Source of the DNA: an uncultured Bacteroidaceae bacterium
GTDB taxonomy: Bacteria; Bacteroidota; Bacteroidia; Bacteroidales; Bacteroidaceae
Reading direction: 5' to 3'
Assembly (NCBI GenBank): GCA_934394435.1
Contig: CAKRRN010000048.1
Span: 1-12,982 of the forward strand
DNA length: 12,982 nucleotides
Part shown: positions 1 to 6,336 of the stretch, piece by piece
How the letters are laid out: each line of letters starts with the position of its first letter
How positions within the stretch are numbered: position 1 is the stretch's first letter
Position numbers and translations under genes: made by a program
Notes under the pieces: generated by a model
The model's database searches: none
What the model was told of the DNA's origin: nothing
Seen by the model: the letters and a program-made list of their open reading frames with translations, nothing else

Positions 1-104
1 ATAAGAGATGAAAAATTCTTCCTTTTTAGGCTTGCTACAATCTACGGATATCCCCATGAATAATCCGTTGAGCCGAAGAGGAGGGGAGACGGTCCCTCCC
101 TCTC

Positions 105-148
105 AAAAAAAAGTTCCCCTCTCTCTTGGTCTTTCCAAGGGGGAGGGG
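105..148 (-). terminator. Rho-independent terminator of the serine palmitoyltransferase gene
   Basis: Read on the minus strand, two 14-nt arms (148-135 and 129-116) pair with two mismatches around a 5-nt loop. They are followed by AA C and then eight T residues (112-105). This is a classic intrinsic terminator about 40 bp past the stop codon at 189. On the plus strand the same hairpin has a T-rich run some 13 nt downstream, so weak activity in the other direction is possible. The first ~100 bases of the window beyond it show no convincing gene. Confidence 0.85.
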
Positions 149-188
149 AGAAAGATAAAGAAATTTTTTTATTTTCTTTGTGTGTGTA

Positions 189-1382
189 TCAGATGATATC
201 CAGTTCGTGGAACACCTTTTTGAGCCTACGTACAGACTCGTCTACCTGCTCGTGTGTGTGGGTGGCCATGAGGGCGTATCTAACGAGTGTGTCTGATGGG
301 GCACAGGCTGGTGGAATGACGGGGTTGATGAACACGCCCTCCTCGAAAGCACGCGCAACCACGATGAACGTCTTCTTGAGGTCGCGCACGTAGAGGGGAA
401 TGATGGGGCTCTCGGTGTCACCTATTTCGAACCCTTCCTCGCGGAAACGCTTCAGGGCATAGTTGGTCACGTCCCACAGGGCTGCGATGCGCTCTGGCTC
501 AGTCTTGATGATGTGGAGTGCCTCGCGAGCGGCTGCTGTGGCTGCAGGTGTGCAGCTTGCGCTGAAGATGTAGGTACGAGCTGAGTGGCGAAGTGAGTCG
601 ATGATAATCTGGTTGGCTGCGATGAAACCACCGATGGAGGCGAGTGACTTGGAGAAGGTGCCCATGATGAGGTCGATGTCATCGGTGACACCGAAGTGGT
701 CGCATACGCCACGTCCCTGTTTGCCGAAGACACCGATGCCGTGTGCCTCGTCTACCATGATAGAGGCGTTGTACTTATGCTTCAGGCGTACGATCTCGGG
801 CAGGTTGGCAAGGTCGCCTTCCATGGAGAAGACTCCGTCTACGACGATTAGCTTCACCTTGTCTGGCTCGCAACGCTGGAGTACGCGCTCGAGGTCAGCC
901 ATGTCGTTGTGCTTATAGTGCAACTGGGTGGCGAAGCTCAGGCGGCGTCCGTCGACGATGCTCGCATGGTCGCGGTCGTCGCAGATGATGTAGTCGTCCT
1001 TGCTGACCAGCTGTGGAATCACACCGCTGTTGACGGTGAAACCAGTAGCGAAGACTAGAGCGTCGTCTTTACCTACGTATTCTGCCAGTTCCTTTTCCAG
1101 CTGTACGTGTATGTCTAAGGTGCCGTTGAGAAATCTGCTGCCTGCACAGCCGCTTCCATACTTCTGCATGGCTGCGCATCCCGCATCGATAACTCGTTGG
1201 TCGCCAGTAAGACCTGTATATGCGTTAGAACCGAACATCAACACGTGGTGTCCGCCCATTTCAACTTCTGTTCCCTGTTTGCCCTCTATCTCGCGAAAGT
1301 AGGGGTACACGCCCTTCTCTTTCACTTCCTTCGACAAGGCGTAGAAAGGGTGTTTAGCGAGTTTCTCTTCTAATAATCCCAT
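189..1382 (-). CDS. spt: Serine palmitoyltransferase-like alpha-oxoamine synthase
   Basis: This is a PLP-dependent alpha-oxoamine synthase (aminotransferase fold I) that condenses an amino acid with an acyl-CoA. The most likely reaction is L-serine plus palmitoyl-type acyl-CoA to 3-ketosphinganine, the first step of sphingolipid synthesis in Bacteroidales. Visible residues are His139 in DRDHAS (stacks on PLP in the family), the DEAHGIGVFG block at 211-220 (Asp211 and His214 contact PLP) and GTFSKSLAS at 241-249, where Lys245 forms the Schiff base. The 397-aa length fits the family. The frame is open upstream to 1628, but I chose the ATG at 1382 because homologues start near MGLLEEKLAKHPFY and because the -7 promoter element at 1434-1427 lies downstream of the longer start. 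Relatives with the same fold are glycine C-acetyltransferase (Kbl) and 8-amino-7-oxononanoate synthase (BioF). The absence of tdh or bio neighbours and the adjacent lipid kinase favour Spt, but substrate specificity is inferred. Confidence 0.85.
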   Translation of the reverse strand: MGLLEEKLAKHPFYALSKEVKEKGVYPYFREIEGKQGTEVEMGGHHVLMFGSNAYTGLTGDQRVIDAGCAAMQKYGSGCAGSRFLNGTLDIHVQLEKELAEYVGKDDALVFATGFTVNSGVIPQLVSKDDYIICDDRDHASIVDGRRLSFATQLHYKHNDMADLERVLQRCEPDKVKLIVVDGVFSMEGDLANLPEIVRLKHKYNASIMVDEAHGIGVFGKQGRGVCDHFGVTDDIDLIMGTFSKSLASIGGFIAANQIIIDSLRHSARTYIFSASCTPAATAAAREALHIIKTEPERIAALWDVTNYALKRFREEGFEIGDTESPIIPLYVRDLKKTFIVVARAFEEGVFINPVIPPACAPSDTLVRYALMATHTHEQVDESVRRLKKVFHELDII

Positions 1383-1426
1383 TTTCTGATTGTTCTCTGT
1401 AAGCCCCTTTGGGGCAAAAATTTTTG

Positions 1427-1434
1427 CAAAGGTA
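1427..1434 (-). promoter_or_regulatory. -7 promoter element for spt
   Basis: On the minus strand TACCTTTG followed by C matches the Bacteroidetes -7 consensus TAnnTTTG. No clear -33 TTTG is seen about 20 nt further upstream. Transcription would start near 1420, giving a leader of about 38 nt. That leader begins in a 14-bp perfect palindrome (1414-1427) and contains a GCCCC/GGGGC hairpin (1403-1415). Confidence 0.55.
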
Positions 1435-1509
1435 GTGTTTTTTCGTGTATTGAGGATAGGTGTAGAATAAAAAACTGCATCGGAAGAGTACTTTTGAAGT
1501 TGCTTTTTG

Positions 1510-1539
1510 TTTGAAAATGTCCTATTTTGCTTAATTTTG
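1510..1539 (+). promoter_or_regulatory. Promoter of the lipid kinase gene
   Basis: A TTTG at 1510-1513 and TAATTTTG at 1532-1539 are separated by 18 nt, close to the usual Bacteroidetes -33/-7 spacing. The expected start point, about 5-7 nt past the -7 element, is only a few bases before the ATG at 1549, so the mRNA may be nearly leaderless. Confidence 0.5.
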
Positions 1540-1548
1540 CGTCCAATT

Positions 1549-2589
1549 ATGAAGAATAAGACAACGGTTGTATTTATAGTGAATCCCATTTCGGGTACTG
1601 CGGATAAGAAACATATTGTGGAACTCATTCCTAAGTATATGGATTCTACACGGTTTCTTTGTAGTGTGTCTTACACTTCTCATCGGGGACATGCTGCGGA
1701 GTTGGCTGCGGAGGCTGCCAGTAGGGGTGTGGACATCGTGGTGGCTGTGGGAGGCGACGGTACGGTGAATGAGGTGGCTCGATCGTTGGTGCATACGAAA
1801 ACGGCTTTGGGCATCATTCCCTGTGGCAGTGGTAATGGTCTGGCGCGTCATCTGTACATCCCTATGAATCCAGAGGGTGCCATACAGGTGTTGGCGGACT
1901 GCCATATACGGAGTCTGGACTATGGACTGATAAACGGCACACCTTTCTTCTGTACGTGTGGCGTGGGTTTTGATGCCTTTGTGAGCAGTAAGTTTGCACA
2001 GAGTGGACGCAGGGGACTCCTTTCTTATATAGAGAATACCTTGAAAGAGGGGTTAAAATATCAGCCTGACACGTATGAAATAGAGATTGACGGCGAGAAG
2101 AAGCAGTTTAAGGCTTTCTTGATAGCTTGTGCCAATGCAAGTCAGTATGGTAATAATGTGTACATTGCGCCCCACGCGAGCATGAGCGATGGACTGATGG
2201 ATGTGACGGTGATGGAGCCGTTCAACGTGCTGGAGGCTCCTCAGATAGCCATTCAGCTCTTTAATAAGACGATTACGCAGAACAGCAAGATTCGCTGTTT
2301 CAAGTGCCGAGAGCTGAAGATTCGCCGTTCCAGTCCGGGGGTGATTCACTTCGACGGTGACCCCAAGGAGGAGGGGTGTGAGATAGACGTGCGTGTGGTG
2401 TCGAAGGACATACGCATCGTGGTCAATACCAACGAGCAGCCTTATCTGCCCCCCTTGCTTCATACGTTTAGCGACATATATAATAATGTGAACGTGGAGT
2501 TCTCCTCCTTCAAGCGTGACCTGATGGAGGGCCAGACGCGCATTCGCCGCATCAACCAGGAGTTGCTGCGCAAGTTGCGTAATTCGTAA
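1549..2589 (+). CDS. Diacylglycerol/sphingosine-kinase-family lipid kinase (YegS/DgkB-like)
   Basis: This soluble or peripheral-membrane kinase transfers the ATP gamma-phosphate to a lipid hydroxyl. The DAGK catalytic domain spans about residues 5-130. It has FIVNPISGT (9-17), the nucleotide-binding and catalytic GGDGTVNE (68-75) and GIIPCGSGNGLARHL (88-102). The second, beta-rich domain (about 130-295) ends with HFDGDP (267-272), typical of YegS/DgkB. A C-terminal tail of about 45 residues, rich in Arg/Lys near its end, follows the kinase fold. The frame is open to 1507, but the start at 1549 puts the conserved beta strand (KTTVVFIVNP) at the N terminus and lies just past a promoter, so it is preferred. 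The 346-aa length is slightly above the family norm of about 300. The lipid substrate cannot be read from sequence: diacylglycerol, a sphingoid base or ceramide are all possible. The divergent spt gene makes a sphingolipid substrate worth considering. Confidence 0.85.
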   Translation: MKNKTTVVFIVNPISGTADKKHIVELIPKYMDSTRFLCSVSYTSHRGHAAELAAEAASRGVDIVVAVGGDGTVNEVARSLVHTKTALGIIPCGSGNGLARHLYIPMNPEGAIQVLADCHIRSLDYGLINGTPFFCTCGVGFDAFVSSKFAQSGRRGLLSYIENTLKEGLKYQPDTYEIEIDGEKKQFKAFLIACANASQYGNNVYIAPHASMSDGLMDVTVMEPFNVLEAPQIAIQLFNKTITQNSKIRCFKCRELKIRRSSPGVIHFDGDPKEEGCEIDVRVVSKDIRIVVNTNEQPYLPPLLHTFSDIYNNVNVEFSSFKRDLMEGQTRIRRINQELLRKLRNS

Positions 2590-2631
2590 GACAGACAGCC
2601 TGCCCTCCCCCTCCTCTCTCTCTGGACGTAG

Positions 2632-2692
2632 TCACCCCCGATAACGCGCGCCTTGGCTCACGTTGTCGGGGGTGATTGCTTTCTACTTTTTT
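2632..2692 (+). terminator. Rho-independent terminator after the lipid kinase gene
   Basis: The arms 2632-2646 and 2661-2675 form a 15-bp GC-rich stem with one T/G wobble and a 14-nt loop. A T-rich run follows, including six Ts at 2687-2692. No T tract follows on the minus strand, so it mainly serves the plus-strand gene that ends at 2589. Confidence 0.85.
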
Positions 2693-2718
2693 GTGTATGG
2701 TCTTCTTATCTCGTATGC

Positions 2719-3756
2719 TTATCTGCGTCCTCGGGACACATGAGCTCCGTTGCCGCCTGAAGGTCCTCCTCCGCGTGTGACGGGTGTGCTGCTGGTGGTG
2801 GCGCGTGAACTGCTGCGCGAGAAGGAGTTACCTCGGCTTTTGGGTTGCGCGTCGAATGTGGAGCGTGTGCTGCTACCGCTGTTACGGTTGGGGGTGGAGT
2901 ATGAGCGGTCGTAAGAACGTGTGCCTACGGAAGACTGACTCTGACGGGAATCGTTGCCGCGATAGTTGTAGTTGCGGTTTGGCTGCGTAGTGCCTCGGTT
3001 GACGTTGTATTCTCCGCCTCGGTTGGTCGTTCTTTCGCGCTCGGTCGTGGTCACGCCTCGACTATTGTTCATGCGGTTGTCGTTGCGTCCTGGTTGTCCG
3101 TAATGTCTCTCATCGTCTCCTGGCTGTCCGTTGCGTCTGTCGTTGCGGTTTCCTTGTGCCGGGAGGTCGAAATGATAGCCGTTTCCTCTGCTTGGGTTCA
3201 TCCGCCCATCGTTTCTTCCAGGTCCGCCCATTGGCTCACGACCACGCATTGGTTCGCGTCCGCCCATTGGCTCACGTCCACGCATTCCACCGTCCCAGTG
3301 AGGTCGGCGGTCGGCATAGAAGTCACCGTGGAAGTGTCTGTGTCCGTGTCCGCCCCGATATTCAAAGTAGACGTGTGGTCGGTCGTAGAAGAACACATTG
3401 CGGTGGTAATGTCCGTAGATGGGGAAGACCCAGCAACCACGGCTCCAAAGGAGTGGGCGCACGAAGTAGTCGGCCTGTAGCAGGAGGTCGAACTGCCAGT
3501 TGAGCAGTATGTGTCTGAAGTCGGTAAGCCTGTAGCTCAAGTAGTCCTCGTAGAGGTCTCTTTCGGATTCCATGCTGAGGAAGTAGTCGAGATTGATCTC
3601 ATACGCATCGTTATACTGCTGGTCGTTGAGGTTGAGTTCGTATGCCATCTTGTCGGTCAGATAGAGAGCCTCTTCGCGTGCTCTCTGATAGCTCATAGCC
3701 GAAACGCTAACCATTGCGGTCAGCAGAGCCACTAATGTCAGGATGTAACGTTTCAT
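2719..3756 (-). CDS. Secreted Arg/Gly/Ser/Asn-rich protein of unknown function
   Basis: I do not recognise a named family. Residues 1-20 form a clear Sec signal peptide (charged MKR, hydrophobic core, cleavage after VSVSA). Residues 21-105 look like a compact mainly helical domain. Its LNLNDQQYNDAYEIN stretch (41-55) loosely recalls the LTxxQ motif of Spy/CpxP-type periplasmic proteins, which is only a resemblance. Residues 106-155 are rich in His, Tyr and aromatic residues. From about 156 to the end (345) the chain is low-complexity, strongly basic and rich in Arg, Gly, Asn and Ser, with three GREPM units at 160-176; it is probably disordered. No cysteine pair, lipobox or membrane anchor is visible beyond the signal. 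It has its own -7 promoter element, and the 102-bp gap after ispE suggests separate transcription. An extracytoplasmic role is likely; polyanion or envelope binding by the basic tail is speculation. Confidence 0.75.
   Translation of the reverse strand: MKRYILTLVALLTAMVSVSAMSYQRAREEALYLTDKMAYELNLNDQQYNDAYEINLDYFLSMESERDLYEDYLSYRLTDFRHILLNWQFDLLLQADYFVRPLLWSRGCWVFPIYGHYHRNVFFYDRPHVYFEYRGGHGHRHFHGDFYADRRPHWDGGMRGREPMGGREPMRGREPMGGPGRNDGRMNPSRGNGYHFDLPAQGNRNDRRNGQPGDDERHYGQPGRNDNRMNNSRGVTTTERERTTNRGGEYNVNRGTTQPNRNYNYRGNDSRQSQSSVGTRSYDRSYSTPNRNSGSSTRSTFDAQPKSRGNSFSRSSSRATTSSTPVTRGGGPSGGNGAHVSRGRR
3222..3276 (-). repeat. Intragenic 36-bp-period tandem repeat encoding GREPM units
   Basis: An identical 19-bp stretch occurs at 3222-3240 and 3258-3276, offset by 36 bp, with a diverged half-unit between them. 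In protein it gives three successive GREPM-type hexamers in the low-complexity region of the secreted protein. The period is a multiple of three, so gain or loss of units would keep the frame. Confidence 0.8.
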
Positions 3757-3791
3757 AGTCTGTTCCTTTCTCTTTTTTTGTTGTCTGAGGG

Positions 3792-3799
3792 CAAAGATA
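3792..3799 (-). promoter_or_regulatory. -7 promoter element for the secreted protein gene
   Basis: On the minus strand TATCTTTG followed by C is a perfect TAnnTTTG match, 36-43 nt before the ATG at 3756. No good -33 element is visible. A purine-rich AAAGGAA lies near the start codon. Confidence 0.5.
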
Positions 3800-3858
3800 G
3801 AGGCAAAACGGGTGGTGTGTATCGGGTTTTTCCCTATCCTGTGTGGGGAATTATCCTA

Positions 3859-4677
3859 CTATAGGCGTGTCTTGTACAGAAACATGCCCGAAAACATTCC
3901 TCTTGTCAGCAGTTCGGGGTCCTTTCGGAAGAGTCCGAACACGGTGCTTCCGCTCCCGCTCATGCTTGCATAGACGGCTCCTGCGCTGTAGAGTTGCTCT
4001 TTGACCTGTCGGATGATGGGGTGTGTGGAGAACACGCTTTGCTCGAAGTCGTTTGTTACACACTCTCGCCACGTCTCCACGGGTTTGCTTATGCGCTCGA
4101 TGAGTGAAACCTGAGGCATTTGCGGATGTACGTGTGCGTACGCCTCGCGTGTGGAGACCGACTCGTTGGGCTTTACCAGTACGATGTACATGCCCTTCAG
4201 CGTGAGGCTGATGGGTGTGAAGACATCGCCGATGCCTTCTGCATAGACTGGTTGGCAGCGGACGAAGAATGGGCAGTCGGCTCCTAAGGGAGCCACCGTG
4301 CGCTCCATTTCCTGCTGGTTCATGCCCAGGCGGTACAGGCTGTTGAGCTGAACCAGTGTGGCAGCTGCGTCGCTGCTTCCTCCTCCCAGTCCAGCTCCGC
4401 TGGGGATGTTTTTGTGTAGCGAGATGTGGAGGGGCGGGATGGTGTATCCTTTCTCGCGAAGGATTCTTATCGCCCTCATCACCAGATTGTCGTGAGGGTC
4501 ACCGTCGAGGGCGATCCCGCTCATGTAGAGCCTGTCTTCTTCAGCCTCCTCTATGGATAACTCATCGGAGAGAGGGATGGGGTAGAATACGGTCTGAAGG
4601 TTGTGGTAGCCATCTGGACGCTTGGCGGTGACGAGCAGTCCGAGATTGATCTTGCAGCAAGTCTTGAATCTTGTCAT
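3859..4677 (-). CDS. ispE: 4-diphosphocytidyl-2-C-methyl-D-erythritol kinase
   Basis: IspE is a cytoplasmic GHMP-family kinase. It phosphorylates the 2-hydroxyl of 4-(CDP)-2-C-methyl-D-erythritol in the non-mevalonate (MEP) pathway to isopentenyl diphosphate. The diagnostic features are all present: KINLGL at the N terminus with Lys9, the glycine-rich ATP loop PSGAGLGGGSSDAA (92-105), LGADCPFF (131-138) with catalytic Asp133, and the C-terminal GHMP motif ASMSGSGSTVFGLF (237-250). The 272-aa length is complete and normal. Upstream is a long shared intergenic region with divergent rseC, so it probably has its own promoter. The downstream secreted-protein gene has a separate -7 element, so ispE may be monocistronic; no strong terminator separates them. 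Confidence 0.96.
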   Translation of the reverse strand: MTRFKTCCKINLGLLVTAKRPDGYHNLQTVFYPIPLSDELSIEEAEEDRLYMSGIALDGDPHDNLVMRAIRILREKGYTIPPLHISLHKNIPSGAGLGGGSSDAAATLVQLNSLYRLGMNQQEMERTVAPLGADCPFFVRCQPVYAEGIGDVFTPISLTLKGMYIVLVKPNESVSTREAYAHVHPQMPQVSLIERISKPVETWRECVTNDFEQSVFSTHPIIRQVKEQLYSAGAVYASMSGSGSTVFGLFRKDPELLTRGMFSGMFLYKTRL

Positions 4678-4699
4678 CTATGTGTTTCGTTTTTTTTCT

Positions 4700-4737
4700 T
4701 TGCTTAGTTGCAAAAATATAATTGCTTAGTTGCAAAA
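4700..4737. repeat. Exact 16-bp direct repeat, 22-bp period, upstream of ispE
   Basis: The sequence TTGCTTAGTTGCAAAA occurs at 4700-4715 and again at 4722-4737 with no mismatch, two helical turns apart. Each copy holds TTGC and GCAA half-sites in inverted order. The pair lies directly upstream of ispE, between its ATG and the farther of two possible promoters, and overlaps the nearer -7 element. That is a plausible place for an operator or a leader element. Confidence 0.7.
4711..4718 (-). promoter_or_regulatory. Possible proximal -7 element for ispE
   Basis: On the minus strand TATTTTTG followed by C matches TAnnTTTG and lies between the two copies of the direct repeat. The nearest TTTG upstream is at 4736-4733, only 14 nt away, which is short for a -33 partner. 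It is weaker than the distal candidate. Confidence 0.35.
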
Positions 4738-4754
4738 TAAAATTATGAGGAATA

Positions 4755-4785
4755 CAAAGATAACAGGAAGTCTCTCTTCTGGCAA
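4755..4785 (-). promoter_or_regulatory. Distal promoter candidate for ispE
   Basis: On the minus strand TTG (4785-4783) and TATCTTTG (4762-4755) are separated by 20 nt, a good match to the Bacteroidetes -33/-7 arrangement. Transcription would begin near 4748 and give ispE a leader of about 70 nt that includes both direct-repeat copies. Confidence 0.5.
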
Positions 4786-4857
4786 CCTATGGATGCAAAA
4801 AAAACATAATAGCAAAAAGTATGCACAGCCATTATGCCCTATGTGCGAAAAACTTTG

Positions 4858-4865
4858 TATTTTTG
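4858..4865 (+). promoter_or_regulatory. -7 promoter element for the rseC-rnf operon
   Basis: TATTTTTG followed by C matches TAnnTTTG, 30 nt before the ATG of rseC at 4895. No clear -33 element is seen. This is the only promoter candidate close to the operon start, so it probably drives rseC through rnfA and perhaps galE. Confidence 0.5.
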
Positions 4866-4894
4866 CGTGATTATTGAGGCTTGCGCCTATTATT

Positions 4895-5314
4895 ATGAAA
4901 GAAACAATCCGACATCGAGGTGTGGTGGAGCAGATAGGTGCCACCACTTGTGCTGTGCGCATATTGCAGCAGACAGCCTGTGGAGGCTGTGCGGTTAAGC
5001 ATCTGTGTAAGAGCAGCGAAAGCAAGGAGAAGACTGTGGAGGCAAGGCTGGATGGTGCAACGGTGAGCTTGGGGCAGACCGTTGTGGTGGAAGGCTCAGT
5101 CGGCCAGGGGCTGAAGGCTGTCTTGCTCGCTTACGCCCTGCCACTTGTCTTGATGGTGGTGGTCTTGTTTGGAGTGACGAGACTCTCAAACGAGGATGCA
5201 GGTGGGCTGTGCGCCCTTTTGTTTTTGGGCATTTATTACGGCATCCTCTATCTGTTTAGAAATCGTCTGGATCGGAAATTTCGCTTTGTTGTAAAAGCCA
5301 TAAACGCTGAATAA
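4895..5314 (+). CDS. rseC: RseC/MucC-family membrane protein, first gene of the rnf operon
   Basis: This small inner-membrane protein belongs to the RseC/MucC family. In Proteobacteria relatives are linked to sigma-E control and to the Rnf/Rsx SoxR-reducing system; in Bacteroidales the gene habitually precedes rnfB. Residues 1-70 form a beta-rich cytoplasmic part with a cysteine cluster C29xxC32xxxxxC38, with Cys19 further upstream, that could bind a metal or an iron-sulfur cluster. Two hydrophobic helices follow at about 73-94 and 103-121, then a basic tail. The frame is open to a TTG at 4874, but ATG 4895 (MKETIRHRG) matches the family start and is 30 nt past the promoter element. It ends 41 bp before rnfB. 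Its exact role here, perhaps assembly or reduction of the Rnf complex, is inferred from context. Confidence 0.88.
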   Translation: MKETIRHRGVVEQIGATTCAVRILQQTACGGCAVKHLCKSSESKEKTVEARLDGATVSLGQTVVVEGSVGQGLKAVLLAYALPLVLMVVVLFGVTRLSNEDAGGLCALLFLGIYYGILYLFRNRLDRKFRFVVKAINAE

Positions 5315-5355
5315 TCAATCATTAAATAAATATCCATTAAATCTTCAATCAACGT

Positions 5356-6336
5356 ATGAATGAAATCATGATTGCAGTGGTTGTGCTTGGGGTGATAGGA
5401 CTCTTGTCAGCGATAGTCCTGTACATCATCTCCCACAAATTCTCTGTAAGTGAAGACCCACGGTTGGGTCAGGTGGCAGAAGTGCTTCCGCAGGCCAACT
5501 GTGGTGGGTGTGGCTATCCTGGTTGTTCCGGTTTCGCCGCTGCGTGTGTGAAGGCTGCCGCCAGTGGCAGTCTGGAAGGCAAGCTGTGTCCTGTAGGCGG
5601 ACAGCCTGTTATGGAAAAGGTGGCCTCTATTTTGGGACTTGCCGCTGAGGCCTCAGCTCCGAAGGTGGCTGTGGTTCGTTGTAACGGAACGTGTGAGAAC
5701 CGTCCTCGTGTGGCAGAGTTCGATGGCGTACGCAGTTGCCGTGTGGAGAACATGACGGGCATGGGTGAGACACAATGCGCTTATGGCTGTCTGGGCTGTG
5801 GCGACTGTGTGGCTAAGTGTCAGTTTGGCGCCATCAGCATGAATCCTGTGACGGGTCTGCCCGAAGTGGACGAGGATAAGTGTACGGGCTGTGGTGCTTG
5901 TGCCAAGGCGTGTCCTCGTGACGTCATCGAGATTCGTCTGAAGGGTCCCAAGGGACGTCGCATGGTGGTGCTTTGCAACAATAAAGACAAAGGCGCTGTG
6001 GCCAATAAGGTATGTAAGGTGTCTTGTATCGGTTGTGGCAAGTGTGTGAAGACCTGCGATAAGTTTGAGGCAATCACCCTGGTGAACAATCTGGCTTACA
6101 TCGATGCAGAGAAGTGTAAGATGTGTCGCAAGTGTGAGGAAGCTTGTCCCAAGGGTGCCATCCATGCATTCAACTTCCCCCCACGCAAACCCAAGGCAGA
6201 GCAACCAGCTGCTGCTGCAGCCGCTCAGCCTGCTCAGGCAGCAAAACCTGCAACTCAGCAGCCAACGGCAGCGCCCGTGAAGTCTGCAAGCGTGGAAAAA
6301 CAACCAACCGAGAAGAAAAAGGAGGAGCAGAAATGA
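5356..6336 (+). CDS. rnfB: Ion-translocating ferredoxin:NAD+ oxidoreductase subunit B, multi-cluster long form
   Basis: RnfB is the ferredoxin-docking iron-sulfur subunit of the Rnf complex, on the cytoplasmic face and held by one N-terminal helix (about 4-25). A [4Fe-4S] (Fes/ASC) domain uses C49, C52, C57 and C78. Four ferredoxin-type CxxCxxCxxxC sets follow at 145-155, 176-186, 224-234 and 254-264, with additional cysteines at 109, 113, 128 and 141. This exceeds the ~190-residue E. coli form and resembles the extended RnfB of anaerobes such as Clostridia. The last 50 or so residues are an Ala/Pro/Gln-rich then Lys/Glu-rich tail, probably flexible. The stop overlaps the start of rnfC (ATGA), implying translational coupling. 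Confidence 0.95.
   Translation: MNEIMIAVVVLGVIGLLSAIVLYIISHKFSVSEDPRLGQVAEVLPQANCGGCGYPGCSGFAAACVKAAASGSLEGKLCPVGGQPVMEKVASILGLAAEASAPKVAVVRCNGTCENRPRVAEFDGVRSCRVENMTGMGETQCAYGCLGCGDCVAKCQFGAISMNPVTGLPEVDEDKCTGCGACAKACPRDVIEIRLKGPKGRRMVVLCNNKDKGAVANKVCKVSCIGCGKCVKTCDKFEAITLVNNLAYIDAEKCKMCRKCEEACPKGAIHAFNFPPRKPKAEQPAAAAAAQPAQAAKPATQQPTAAPVKSASVEKQPTEKKKEEQK

Noticed and set aside
8..196. A 62-codon plus-strand open frame at the window start
   Set aside because: It runs straight through the spt terminator hairpin and A/T runs, has low-complexity composition and no recognisable domain.
3757..3858. Weak hairpin around GGG-AAAAA-CCC (minus strand) as an ispE terminator
   Set aside because: Only a few base pairs with mismatches and a poor T tract; read-through cannot be judged.
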